Source of the DNA: Macrostomum hystrix
Lineage: Eukaryota; Platyhelminthes; Macrostomidae
DNA: 64,000 nt
Reading direction: 5' to 3'
NCBI GenBank assembly: GCA_950097015.1
Contig: CATNEN010000007.1
Coordinates: 6,624,001 to 6,688,000, forward strand
Position numbers and translations under genes: made by a program. Of the stretch, positions 45,693 to 58,331 are shown piece after piece. Each line of letters opens with the position of its first letter. Position 1 is the first letter of the stretch. The notes beneath the pieces are model-generated. The model was given only the letters and a program-made list of their open reading frames with translations. It searched no databases and was not told where the DNA came from.

Positions 45693-46863
45693 CTAGCAAG
45701 TTTTGCCCCCCTTCGGGGAGCAGAAATATTTTTAATTCGTCCAGTACATAAATTTTAGCAGCTGTATTTTCAGCTTTTTTAAAGCTACAATGATCCCCCA
45801 GTTGACAATGATCCCCCAGTTGACAATGATCCCCCAGTTTACCATGATCCCCCATTTGATGATGACTCCCCATTGATGATGATCCCCAGTTGACAATGTT
45901 CCCCAGTTTAATTTTTTTATTAGCTGCTTTTGTAGAAAATCGAGATGAACAAGAATTAAATGAATATTAGGCAAAAATTTTTATCATTCAAATATATATA
46001 ATTATGACTGTTATGTTAGAAGTCAAGGCGAGTGTGTGCGAGCTACGAAACGCTTAAAGCCAGCGATGGGCAGAGAGCCGATATATATATTATTGTTTAG
46101 TCAAGTGCAGTGTGCAATGTACATTGTACGAGCGTACGCGTCAATGGGGGACTGGGGGGCAGGTGCACTGAGAGAGAAAGAGAAAGACTGTACGTCGGCT
46201 AGCCAGCATCGATCATTACACAACACCTCCTTACATTGAAAAGTATGAATATAATAGCACGAAAATAGTAGAACGAATATAGTAGCACGAATGGAGTCGC
46301 ACGAAAACAGTTGAATGGGGGAAAAACATAGAAATATTTTACGATCAAATAGAACAATACAATATTAATGTTGAAAAATATCATTTTAGACCGCTTTTTA
46401 AATCGCACGCTTGAGCAGCAAAGACAACACATCAACTTCTGCCTTACCTCCTTTCATCAAAATATAGAAACTTAAAAAGAGCTTTCAGTTAATTTAAATT
46501 CAGTCAACAGTCAGCTTTCACTCAAAAGTTCACCACGAGGCCTGGTACCTCTGCGGCTGATGGACAAGCCGACCTCGCTTGGTCCAGAACCCAGAGTCGT
46601 CCGAGCCTGAGCACGGTTGCACAGATGCCGGCTGCTCAGCTGGCAGCACTCGCTCTGCAGGCTGCTCTGTCGCGGGTTGCACGGCCGGTTGCACGGCCGG
46701 TTGCACGGCCGGTTGCACGGGTGCCTGCTGGTCTTCCGCCTCCGACAGATTGACACCCGCTGGGACTCAACTCCGAAATTTTGCAGACTGTTGGGTTCGA
46801 TTTCGGACCGAAATTCACACGAAATGTAATTTCGAACCGATTTTGAACCGTTTTAGAGCCGAA
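45693..46863 (-). mobile_element. Helitron-like element B, 3' end and short 18-bp array
   Basis: The minus strand ends CTCCCCGAAGGGG, GGCAAAACTTG, CTAG (45696-45693), the same hairpin and terminus as element C. An 18-bp satellite mini-array (45788-45905) lies about 90 bases inside the end, as in C. The 5' end is unknown; 45905-46863 has no gene but includes a 12-bp repeat at 46670-46725 and unidentified sequence. The right limit given is simply where element C's 3' end begins. Confidence 0.45.
46672..46724. repeat. 12-bp tandem repeat GCACGGCCGGTT
   Basis: Four and a half GC-rich copies, each with a palindromic CGGCCG core. Confidence 0.85.
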
Positions 46864-46949
46864 CTAGCAAGTTATGCCCCCCTTCGGGGAGCAGAAATAT
46901 TTTTAATTCGTCTAGTATATACTTCTTAGCAGCTGAATTTACGGCTTTT

Positions 46950-49900
46950 TAAAGCTACAATGATCCCCCAGTTGACAATGATCCCCCAGTTGACAATGAT
47001 CCCCTAGTTGACAATGATCCCCCAGTTGACAATGATCCCCCAGTTGACAATGATCCCCCAGTTGACAATGATTCCCCAGTTGACAATGATCCCCTAATTG
47101 ATGATGATCAACCAGTTGACAATGATCCCCCAGTTGACAATGATCCCCTAATTGATGATGATCCCCCAGTTGACAATGATCCCCCAGTTGACAATGATTC
47201 CCCAGTTGACAATGAACCCCCATTTGACAATGATCCCCAAATTTATGATGATGATCCCCAGTTGACAATGATCCCCCAGTTGACTATGATCCCCAAGTTG
47301 ACAATGATCCCCCAGTTGACAATGATTCCCCAGTTGACAATGATCCCCTAATTGATGATGATCAACCAGTTGACAATGATCCCCCAGTTGACAATGATCC
47401 CCTAATTGATGATGATCCCCCAGTTGACAATGATCCCCCAGTTGACAATGATTCCCCAGTTGACAATGAACCCCCATTTGACAATGATCCCCAAATTTAT
47501 GATGATGATCCCCAGTTGACAATGATCCCCCAGTTGACAATGATCCCCAAGTTGACAACGATCCCCCAGTTGACAATGATCCCCCAGTTGACAATGATTC
47601 CCCAGTTGACAATGAACCCCCAGTTGACAATGATCCCCCAGTTGACAATGAACCCCCAGTTGACAATGATCCCCCAGTTGATGATGATCCTCCAGTTGAT
47701 GATGATCACCCAGTTGACAATGATCCCCCAGTTGACAAAGATCCCCCAGTTGACAAAGATCCCCTAGTTGACAATGATCCCCCAGTTGACAATGAACCCC
47801 CAGTTGACAATGATCCCTCAGTTGACAATGATTCCCCAGTTGATGATGATCCTCCAGTTGACAATGATCCCCAGTTGACAATGATCCCCCAGTGGACAAT
47901 GATCCCCCAGTTGATGATGATCCTCCAGTTGACAATGATCCCAAGTTGACAATGATCCCCCGGTTGATGATGATCCCCCAGTTGACAATGATCCCCCAGT
48001 TGACAAAGATCCCCCAGTTGACAAAGATCCCCTAGTTGACAATGATCCCCCAGTTGACAATGAACCCCCAGTTGACAATGATCCCTCAGTTGACAATGAT
48101 TCCCCAGTTGATGATGATCCTCCAGTTGACAATGATCCCCAGTTGACAATGATCCCCCAGTTGACAATGATCCCCCAGTTGATGATGATCCTCCAGTTGA
48201 CAATGATCCCAAGTTGACAATGATCCCCCAGTTGATGATGATCCCCCAGTTGACAATGATCCCCCAGTTGACAAAGATCCCCCAGTTGACAAAGATCCCC
48301 TAGTTGACAATGAACCCCCAGTTGACAATGATCCCTCAGTTGACAATGATTCCCCAGTTGATGATGATCCTCCAGTTGACAATGATCCCCAGTTGACAAT
48401 GATCCCCCAGTTGACAATGATCCCCCAGTTGATGATGATCCTCCAGTTGACAATGATCCCAAGTTGACAATGATCCCCCAGTTGATGATGATCCCCCAGT
48501 TGACAATGATCCCCCAGTTGACAAAGATCCCCCAGTTGACAAAGATCCCCCAGTTGACAATGATCCCCCAGTCGACAATGATCCCCCAGTTGACAATGAT
48601 CCCCCAGTTGACAATGATCCCCCCAGTTGACAATGATCCCCCAGTTGACAATGATCCCCCAGTTGACAATGATCCCCCAGTTGACAATGATCCCCCAGTT
48701 GACAATGAACCCCCAGTTGACAATGATCCCCCAGTTGATGATGATCCTCCAGTTGACAATGATCCCCAGTTGACAATGATTCCCCAGTTGACAATGAACC
48801 CCCAGTTGATGATGATCCTCCAGTTGACAATGATCCCCAGTTGACAATGATCCCCCAGTTGACAATGATCCCCCAGTTCATGATGACTCCCAATTGATGA
48901 TGATCCCCAGTTGATTATGCTCCCCAGTTGACAATGATCCCCCAGTTGATGATGATCACCCAGTTGACAATGATTCCCCAGTTGACAATGATCCCCTAAT
49001 TGATGATGATCACCCAGTTGACAATGATCACCCAGTTGATGATGACTCCCCATTGATGATGATCCCCAGTTGACAATGATCCCCAGTTGACAATGATCCC
49101 CCAGTTGACAATGATTCCCCAGTTGACAATGAACCCCCAGTTGACAATGATCCCCAAATTTATGATGATGATCCCCCGTTGACAATGATCCCCCAGTTGA
49201 CAATGATCCCCCAGTTGACAATAATCCCCCAGTTGATAATGATCCCCCAGTTGACAATGATCCCCCAGTTGACAATGATCCCCCAGTTGACAATGATTCC
49301 CCAGTTGACAATGAACCCCCAGTTGACAATGATCCCCCAGTTGACAATGATCCCCCAGTTGACAATGATCCCCCAGTTGACAATGAACCTCCAATTGACA
49401 ACGATCCCCCAGTTGACAATGATCCCCCAGTTGACATTGATCCCCTAGTTTACAATGATCCCCCAGTTCACAATGATCCCCCAGTTCACAATGATCCCCC
49501 AGTTGATGATGATCACCCAGTTGACAATTATCTCCCAGTTGACTATGATCCCCCATTGATGATGATCCCCAGTTGACAATGTTACCCCAGTTTACCATTA
49601 CCCCCTAGTTGATAATGAACCCCCAGTTGACAATGATCCCCCAGTTGACAATGATCCCCCAGTTGACAATGATTCCCCAGTTGACAATGAACCCCCAGTT
49701 GACAATGATCCCCCAGTTGACAATGATCTCCCAGTTGACCATGATCCCCCATTTGATGATGACTCCCAAATGATGATGATCCCCATTTGACAATGATCCC
49801 CAGTTGACCGTGATCCCCCATTTGATGATGATTCCCCAGTTGACAATTATCCCCCAGTTGACAATGATCCCCCAGTTGACAATGATCCTCCAGTTGACAA

Positions 49901-49972
49901 TGATCCCCCAGTTGACAATGATCCCCCTGTTTACCATGATCCCCCAGTTGACGATTATCCCCCAGTTCTGGT
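46950..49972. repeat. 18-bp satellite, about 3 kb
   Basis: About 165 copies of GATCCCCCAGTTGACAAT with variants (AAGATCCCC, GATGATGATCC, AATGAACCC). Blocks of a few hundred bases recur, for example around 47880-48120 and 48120-48430. Long frames translating to GDHCQL or STGGSL repeats arise because the unit is a multiple of three; they are not genes. Confidence 0.95.
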
Positions 49973-52900
49973 TTAGCCATGATTCAAAAGCTGGGTTGGC
50001 CATGATTCAAGCTCTGGTTTAGCCATGATTCTAACTCTTGTTTAGCCATGATTCAAGCTCTGGTTTAGCTTGAACTCTGGTTGGCTATGATTCAAGCTCT
50101 GTTTTAGCCATGATTCAAACGATGGGTAAGCCATGATTCAAACTCTTGTTTAGCCATGATTCAAGCTCTGGTTTAGCCATGATTCAAGCTCTGGTTTAGC
50201 CATGATTCAAGCTCTGGTTTAGCCATGATTCAAGCTCTGGTTTAGCCATGATTCAAACTCTGGTTTAGCCATTATTCAAGCTCTGGTTTAGCCATGATTT
50301 AAACTCAGGTTATAGCCATGATTCAAACTCTGGTTTAGCCATGATTCAAGCTCTGGTTTAGCCATGATTCAAGCTCTGGTTTAGCCATGATTCAAACTCT
50401 GGTTTAGCCATGATTCAAGCTCTGGTTTAGCCATGATTCAAACTCTGGTTTAGCCATGATTCAAACTCTGGTTTAGCCATGATTCAAACTCTGGTTTAGC
50501 CATGATTCAAGCTCTGGTTTAGCCATGATTCAAACTCTGGTTATAGCCATGATTCAAACTCTGGTTTAGCCATGATTCAAGCTCTGGTTTAGCCATGATT
50601 CAAGCTCTGTTTTAGCCATGATTCAAACTCTGGTTTAGCCATGATTCAAACTCCGGTTTAGCCATGATTCAAACTCGCGTTTTGCCATGATTCAAGCTCT
50701 GGTTTAGCCATGATTCAAACTCTGGTTTAGCCATGATTCAAACTCGGGTTTTGCAATGATTCAAACTCGGGTTTTGCCATGATTCAAACTCTGGTTTAGC
50801 CATGATTGAAGCTCTGTTTTAGCCATGATTCAAACTCCGGTTTAGCCATGATTCAAACTCGCGTTTTGCCATGATTCAAGCTCTGGTTTAGCCATGATTC
50901 AAACTCTGGTTTAGCCATGATTCAAACTCGGGTTTTGCAATGATTCAAGCTCGGGTTTTGCCATGATTCAAACGCTGGGTTAGCCATGATTCAAGCTCTG
51001 GTTTAGCCATGATTCAAGCTCTGGTTTAGCCATGATTCAAACTCTGGTTTAGCCATTATTCAAGCTCTGGTTTAGCCATGATTTAAACTCAGGTTATAGC
51101 CATGATTCAAACTCTGGTTTAGCCATGATTCAAGCTCTGTTTTAGCCATGATTCAAACTCTGGTTTAGCCATGATTCAAACTCCGGTTTAGCCATGATTT
51201 AAACTCGCGTTTTGCCATGATTCAAACGCTGGTTTAGCCATGATTCAAACTCGGGTTTTGCAATGATTCAAACTCGGGTTTTGCCATGATTCAAACTCTG
51301 GTTTAGCCATGATTGAAGCTCTGTTTTAGCCATGATTCAAACTCCGGTTTAGCCATGATTCAAGCTCTGGTTTAGCCATGATTCAAACTCTGGTTTAGCC
51401 ATGATTCAAACTCTGGTTTAGCCATGATTCAAACTCGGGTTTTGCAATGATTCAAGCTCGGGTTTAGCCATGATTCAAACGCTGGGTTAGCCATGATTGA
51501 AACTCTGGTTTAGCCATGATTCAAGCTCTAGTTTAGCCATGATTCAAACGCTGGGTTAGCCATGATTCAAGCTCTGGTTTAGCAATGATTGAAACTCTGG
51601 TTAGCTATGATTCAAACTCTGGTTTAGCCATGATTCAAACTCTTGTTTAGCCATGATTCAAATTCTGGTTCAGCCATGATTCAGACTCTGGTTTAGCCAT
51701 GATTCAGACTGTGGTTTAGCCATGATTCAAACTCTGGTTTAGCCATGATTCAAACTCTGGTTTAGCCATGATTCAAACTCCGGTTTAGCCATGATTCAAA
51801 CTCGCGTTTTGCCATGATTCAAGCTCTGGTTTAGCCATGATTCAAACTCTGGTTTAGCCATGATTCAAACTCGGGTTTTGCAATGATTCAAACTCGGGTT
51901 TTGCCATGATTCAAACTCTGGTTTAGCCATGATTGAAGCTCTGTTTTAGCCATGATTCAAACTCCGGTTTAGCCATGATTCAAACTCGCGTTTTGCCATG
52001 ATTCAAGCTCTGGTTTAGCCATGATTCAAACTCTGGTTTAGCCATGATTCAAACTCGGGTTTTGCAATGATTCAAGCTCGGGTTTTGCCATGATTCAAAC
52101 GCTGGGTTAGCCATGATTCAAGCTCTGGTTTAGCCATGATTCAAGCTCTGGTTTAGCCATGATTCAAACTCTGGTTTAGCCATTATTCAAGCTCTGGTTT
52201 AGCCATGATTTAAACTCAGGTTATAGCCATGATTCAAACTCTGGTTTAGCCATGATTCAAGCTCTGTTTTAGCCATGATTCAAACTCTGGTTTAGCCATG
52301 ATTCAAACTCCGGTTTAGCCATGATTTAAACTCGCGTTTTGCCATGATTCAAACGCTGGTTTAGCCATGATTCAAACTCGGGTTTTGCAATGATTCAAAC
52401 TCGGGTTTTGCCATGATTCAAACTCTGGTTTAGCCATGATTGAAGCTCTGTTTTAGCCATGATTCAAACTCCGGTTTAGCCATGATTCAAGCTCTGGTTT
52501 AGCCATGATTCAAACTCTGGTTTAGCCATGATTCAAACTCTGGTTTAGCCATGATTCAAACTCGGGTTTTGCAATGATTCAAGCTCGGGTTTAGCCATGA
52601 TTCAAACGCTGGGTTAGCCATGATTGAAACTCTGGTTTAGCCATGATTCAAGCTCTAGTTTAGCCATGATTCAAACGCTGGGTTAGCCATGATTCAAGCT
52701 CTGGTTTAGCAATGATTGAAACTCTGGTTAGCTATGATTCAAACTCTGGTTTAGCCATGATTTAAACTCTTGTTTAGCCATGATTCAAGCTCTGGTTTAG
52801 CCATGATTGAAACTCTGGTTAGCTATGATTCAAACTCTGGTTTAGCCATGATTCAAACTCTTGTTTAGCCATGATTCAAATTCTGGTTCAGCCATGATTC

Positions 52901-53012
52901 AGACTCTGGTTTAGCCATGATTCAGACTGTGGTTTAGCCATGATTCAAACTCTGGTTTAGCCATGATTCAAACTCTGGTTTAGCCATGATTCAAACTCTG
53001 GTTTAGCAATAG
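49973..53012. repeat. 23-bp satellite with higher-order duplication, about 3 kb
   Basis: About 130 copies of ATGATTCAAACTCTGGTTTA plus GCC. Variant patterns (CTCGCG, CTCGGG with TTTTGC, GCTGGG) recur with an offset of 1127 bp, exactly 49 units: 50651-51610 is repeated at 51778-52737. Confidence 0.95.
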
Positions 53013-53740
53013 GTAATTAAAAGTTTCGCCCTTGTTTTCAAAATAAAATAAAAATGAATTTGCTTTGCATCTATCACTACTGACTGACAATTAGTTTAAA
53101 TATTTGACGCAGTGAAGAGCCGAGCCAGGAACACTTCGCCTAGCCTAGCCTAACCTATTCCAAGTGCCTACACATCGGCTTCTCCGACTTGGATTGTGGA
53201 TGCAAAAATTAGCCTTATAAAATGAATTCTCAAAGTTCTGGCTTTGTACAAATAGAGTACCTTTAGGTTATGTACATTTATTTCAAATTTGTGTCCAGAT
53301 TGTTCAGGCTTCTAACTCAGTCAGCTAGGGGGGTGTTGCGCAAGTTGACGATGCAATTCCAATTCAGCGGCAGTCAGTGAAATTCTGACACGGGTGAGAA
53401 AAGCTATGATGCAATCTATTTGTAAACTCGCACTGACTGTCTAGCCAGTGGGGTTGACACAGTGAAATTCTTATCAGTGTACTCACTTTTAACAAAACTG
53501 GCCCTGATACAATCATTAGAATTGGCAGTGGTATGCACGTTGGCAAACCTGGCTCTGATGTAATGCATTAAAAATCCTATCTAAAACAGTTTTTTGAATG
53601 AAGTAAAGCTTAATAAAAATACGTGTATAATTGTCCCCATATTTGGCATCTTTGGTGAAGAAATGGTGAAAATCGGTTGAGCCGTTCGGGAGAAAATCAA
53701 TTACAAGCAAGCAAGAAGAAGATAAGTCTATATATATATA

Positions 53741-54889
53741 TAACTTTTCACCTCTTTTTACATCTACATGTAAGTGTCATGAACATAAACCTACCTCCTA
53801 TATGGAAATAGGATAGGACGCTCCAGGTTTGTAAAGTTTTAAAGTATACCGGAGTGAGTATATAAAATGTCATGTTGAGAAATAACGATCCTCAAACACC
53901 GGAATTATGGGGATATTGTTTAGTAAGTTTTTTAAGCGTCGGTGCAAAGGTTTTTATGTAATTTTCAAAATATCACTAAGATTAGGTATTCAAAATTAGG
54001 GAATCTCCCAGTGCTTCGCTGACGAGTAGTGCTCCAAATCAGTTGCCGAATACCCCATTAGATATGATATAGTCGCATGTATAGCACTGCAAGCTTAGAA
54101 GTTACAATTATTGACATATGGATAGAGGATGAAAATGGAAATGAGTGGATTGTTTTGCTATTTATAGATATACTAATAAGATAACTAGTTCATCCTTACT
54201 GAAGAATATTAGCGTAAATGCCTCCTGCGCAAAACTAAATCAGATAAATATGGCTCGTGAACACGTTAAAACAAGACAAATGCTATTAACAAGACGTAAA
54301 CTTAGTAAGATGAATGTACCTATTATGTAGCCCAAAAAGCAATAAAAACTTAAGCTTAAACTTAAACTTAAACTTCTAATAACAGCAAGACATAATATTG
54401 ACAGAATTTTGAAGTCGTGAAGTCAAAAAGGATCGCGCGCGCCCTCCATGGTCCATGGACAGCGCGCTTTTCAGCTTAATTAAGAGTACATTTTACGAAA
54501 TACTGTTAAGGTTACTTTTGAATTCTTCAAGTAATACTCGTCGAATTGTCACTTTTAAGGTACGTACTGTAGTGCTTTCTGTTTGTATTAGATTCTTGTT
54601 TATTTATATTATCTTTAAAAGTGTAGTTCCAACTTTTAAAGCCAATTATTCGTATTGAGGTATGTAACTTAGTTTTAATAGTTAGTAATTAGCATTTTTC
54701 TATTGATGCGTTGTATTTATACTATAACAAAGTTGTAAATTATATTTTAAGCTTGTATTCTAGGTGGCTTCTCTTAGCAAAAACTCCACTCAGGTTAAGC
54801 ACTTAATGTTGGGTTCCAAAAAACTTGTAATTTAAGCCCAACAGAGCAGTCTAATCAATCCCTTCATTTAGCAATTGTATTTATAATTG
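53741..54889. other. AT-rich gap
   Basis: No gene recognised. Short frames at 54145-54330 and 54455-54658 lack domains. Confidence 0.4.
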
Positions 54890-55749
54890 CTAATTGATCT
54901 TCTCAAGCTTATGTAGCAGCATTCGAATGATAGGAATCAGAACAGATGTTGACTGGGCATCCTGGCTCAACTGCTCAGTTTCTTCATCAAGCAGCTCAAG
55001 TAGAGTTACTAGCCTAGCAGATATGTCAAGCTCTTTCTCAGTAAATGCCTGGAGCATTGTTCCAGAAAAAGCACTCAGCACAGCAGCAACAGCAGCATGC
55101 TGTTCATTATAGTGTTGGAGCATGTGCAGAGAAGAATTCCACCAAGTTTCCACATTTTGAATCAGTTGGTTTTTGGCCAGACCTAAAGCCTCTTGGAACT
55201 TCTGCAGCTGCACTTGGGCTGAATTCGACTGGTCATAGTGGCCTACTAGGCCCTTGAATTTTTTATGATGGTCTGTGTCAAAACTCCTTCCTTCAGGGCT
55301 TCTTTGACATAGCTGCAGAACATGATATGCATAGGAGGCACCAGGAACTTCTGGACAGGCTGGCTCTCCACTGTGATTATTTGTACAATAAGCCTATCTA
55401 TAGCATGGCTGGATGAGTTATTTTTATCCCATGGCTTATTGTCACAAAATATAGTGTCAATTTTGGCTTGCTTTGATATAGGAGCACAAGGTTCCAGATG
55501 TGAAACCTTGTCCCTGTTGGCACCACTAGCGTTATGGCCACTGTTTGCAGCACCAGCATTGTTGTTATTGCTTGTAGTTGATACTTGTGGACCTTGCGCA
55601 GTCTTAGCCTTTTCTTCTTTCTTCAAATTGTCATACACACAAACATGTTTGTTTTGTAAATGCCTCCACAGCCAAGTAGTAGAAGAACTTATTGTTTTCA
55701 ATTCTGCCTTGCATGACAGGCAGATTGCAGCTTCCTTAATAAACACCAT
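54890..55749 (-). pseudogene. Decayed hAT transposase with BED zinc finger
   Basis: The first minus-strand frame (55749-55246) has a BED-type finger (CLSCKAEL ... RHLQNKH, C-x2-C and H-x4-H), a low-complexity linker, then AIDRLIVQIITVESQPVQKF, matching the ZBED/hAT segment that precedes the catalytic core. A second frame (55213-54890) has NQLIQNVETWWNSSLHMLQH, matching hAT LIxDVxTRWNSTYxML. The catalytic stretch between them is deleted and the C-terminal dimerisation domain is missing, so it is dead. No terminal repeats were found. Confidence 0.85.
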
Positions 55750-57866
55750 TGAAGTGATTCTAGATAGGATTGTCCATGCTCATACAGACAAGCACAATAT
55801 ATGCTTAGCACATATAGTATAATTCTATTTTATATTTATTATCAATGTGAACTGAAATAATAAAAATATAGCTATAATAAGGTTAAAGATGTAAAACATT
55901 ACATTTCTTGACTAGAAAATAGAAGGCCATTGGCTCATGAATGTTTTTTATTTAATTTCTTTATACTCACCAATTACAATTAGTGATTCAGTATATTAGT
56001 ACTTTGCTGTTGCCCTAGCTAGATAGCTAGTGAATAGTTTTACGTGTTGATAAGACACACAAAACTCCCACTTCTAGAATCTAGACAATAGGGAACAATT
56101 GCCTAGGAATTTATAATAGTCATGTGACACTTACTGCAATTGCTTCTTATTCCTTATGTATTTTGTAGTCTTCTGGGTCCTTGTAGTCCAGTAGTTCTCT
56201 TTGTTCTGGTCGACCATGAGGTTGCAAGTGTGTGTCTTGTGTGTTTCTTGAGTCTTGTAGTCTTGTCTTCTTTTGTCTTCCTGGCAGCTGCTTGAATTTG
56301 TCTGTTGGCCAATAAATGACAAGAGCGAATCAGATTACTTGTCGGTTTCCTCAAGCTCCGAATTCACAGTAGAAACGTGTGCCCTAGTGAACAATTGAAA
56401 TCTCTCTTGTGTCTCTAATAGGTCCTCCTGAAGGGTGTCTTCTTCGTTACCTCTGAAAGATAACAGATAACTCAAATCAATCAATCAATAATCCTCTAGG
56501 AATGTATCCTAGGAAACAAGGAGGCCTTTCTCAATGTATTGACAATATGTGGCTCTCTTAAACTTAGTTCAATTCAACAACTATTGCTAGCAATAAATAA
56601 CTCTGTCTAGTAAAGTGCTTATCACTTGTCTTTCCCTCAGAGATGAGTCTTCTTCTTCGTAAGATGTTTTGAAGTCCAGTAGACTGCCCCAAGTCTGAAT
56701 TTTCAGCTTGGATTTTCGCTTGTATTTATAGTAAAATTTTGGGGAAAAACCAGTTCTATTACCGGGTGTTTACTTTGGTCACATAAATTTGTTTAGTGAT
56801 TGTGAGTTTTACCATATTTGGAATATTATGTAAATGATGCAAAAACCGATGAGTCATAATTGTTTGTTTTACTATATTTAAATTTAAAGCAAATACAGCT
56901 GTCAAAAACCAGTTCTCTGGTTTCATGTCACATGTCTTTGTTTCTAAAAATAACACATGACTCATTCCTAAAAATGGACTAAACATTCTATCTAAGGTTT
57001 CCTTCTGATATTACTTAATGTAGTGCGTTTAAGCAAATTGAATATTTTACTACTTCCTACTATATTTTCCTTTTTTACAAAAAAAATTCATCTGAATTTA
57101 AATTATTAAGGGGAAAAGAAAATGACTTTGATGAGTATAGAATTGCATAACAAGAATAGGGTAGCATCATGTATTGACACTATCAGGACTAGGTGAAATT
57201 GGTATAGGTACATATGGGTAGACATTAAACACAAATGGATTATATAATTGGTGTGAGTAGTTGATAAAATGTTCGTGAAAAGGAACTAATAGTTTGAGAA
57301 GAGATGCGTAACAATTTTGGCATTGTATTGGTTAACATAAGGGATTGATAAACATGGGGATGTGTAATTGTTTTAAATAAGCAATGAATAAAGGGTCTGT
57401 TTGTTTTACTATTTTATGCTAATAAAATTGTTACTCATTCAAGGCTGAATTGTTGCCAGATAAATTCATGTACTTGGGCTTGAATTTTTACCATTAGTTT
57501 GGCTATTGGCCAAAATAGTTTATATAGTTGTAGGTAGGCTGGATCTTCAGTATGCTCGAGGATATAGAGGTAGGCCTCTGTATCTGTGATAATTTCGGCT
57601 TGGTGTGTCAGGTGCTTGCCCAGTTGAAATAAATATCACTGATGTTGTTGGCATCACAGTGGTGTTGGTCACATCTTTATTGCCATCAGTAATTCATAAG
57701 GCTCCATGTCACTGATACAGGTGTTAGTCGTACCATAGCCAAGGATTCCTCCAGCAGCCGTAGGAAGCAATTGGGGCATTTGTTGATAATTCAACTGCTG
57801 AGTGTCTCTAGGCAGGCGAGGCAGCTCCAGTGTCTATTGTCACAAATTTGTATTTGTGGTTGGTTA
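55750..57866. other. AT-rich gap with a possibly decayed coding tail
   Basis: 55750-57400 has no recognisable feature. 57420-57860 shows alternating open stretches in all three minus frames, which may be the rotted downstream part of the RING-finger frame at 57867-58331. Confidence 0.35.
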
Positions 57867-58331
57867 CTACAAATGAGACAGTGGACCCTGTCTTGATGGC
57901 ATATTGGGCATATTAGGTTGCCACTGCCAGTTTGCCAATTCAACTTTTAGAAGTTGAATTATCTTGTTAGAGGAAAAAAGAGTATAGGTTAATGGACAAA
58001 GTTGGCAACCATAATTTGGTTTAATGCACACAAGTTTGTTACAAATCATGAATGGTGGTGTATTATTACTAACAGGACATTGGAAAATGGCTCAATAGGC
58101 AAACTTCTTCATGCATTGCGGACACATGAAATGTTGGTTTTGACAGTATTGTACAGTTTGTCATGAGTTACATATCATACATTGGTGGAGATTTCCATGG
58201 CACAGAGGACAGTTTTTAAATGTTTTTTTGTAGTGTGCAAGGCTTAAGCAAGAACTGCAAACATAGTGTTTATTGACACATACACATGGTAGTTTAAATG
58301 AGAATTCTTAAAGACAAACAGGACAGTCCAT
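57867..58331 (-). pseudogene. Degenerate RING-finger reading frame downstream of Gypsy integrase
   Basis: From ATG at 58331 one frame runs to a double stop at about 57864, broken by three in-frame stops. The cysteine/histidine spacing is that of a C3HC4 RING: CPVC, then CVCVNKHYVCSSC, then CPLC (zinc ligands 3, 6, 16 or 18, 21, 24, 27, 42, 45). A second cysteine-rich stretch follows (CMICNS ... CQNQHFMCPQC). RING proteins are usually E3 ubiquitin ligases. It begins about 230 bases beyond the end of Gypsy copy 3 on the same strand, where a third ORF would lie, but could be an unrelated host pseudogene. Confidence 0.6.

Larger units (their letters stand above)
46864..53740 (-). mobile_element. 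Helitron-like element C carrying two large satellite arrays
   Basis: The 3' end on the minus strand is CTCCCCGAAGGGG, GGCATAACTTG, CTAG (46867-46864), followed by T. The 5' side (about 53702-53440) is homologous to the 5' side of element A, including CCCGAACGGCTCAACCGATT. A TC start near 53733 is possible but not certain. The interior is an 18-bp array and a 23-bp array totalling 6 kb; no replicase. Non-autonomous Helitrons with internal tandem repeats are known in molluscs and insects; assigning both arrays to one element is inference. Confidence 0.5.

Noticed and set aside
46010-46228. Possible solo LTR (TGTTGTG ... ATAACA on the minus strand)
   Set aside because: The ends look right but flanking bases give no target duplication and there is no second copy in the window.
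47818-49437. 539-codon open frame (repeats of STGGSL / GDHCQLGD)
   Set aside because: It lies wholly in the 18-bp satellite; a unit divisible by three without stops yields long frames in several phases.
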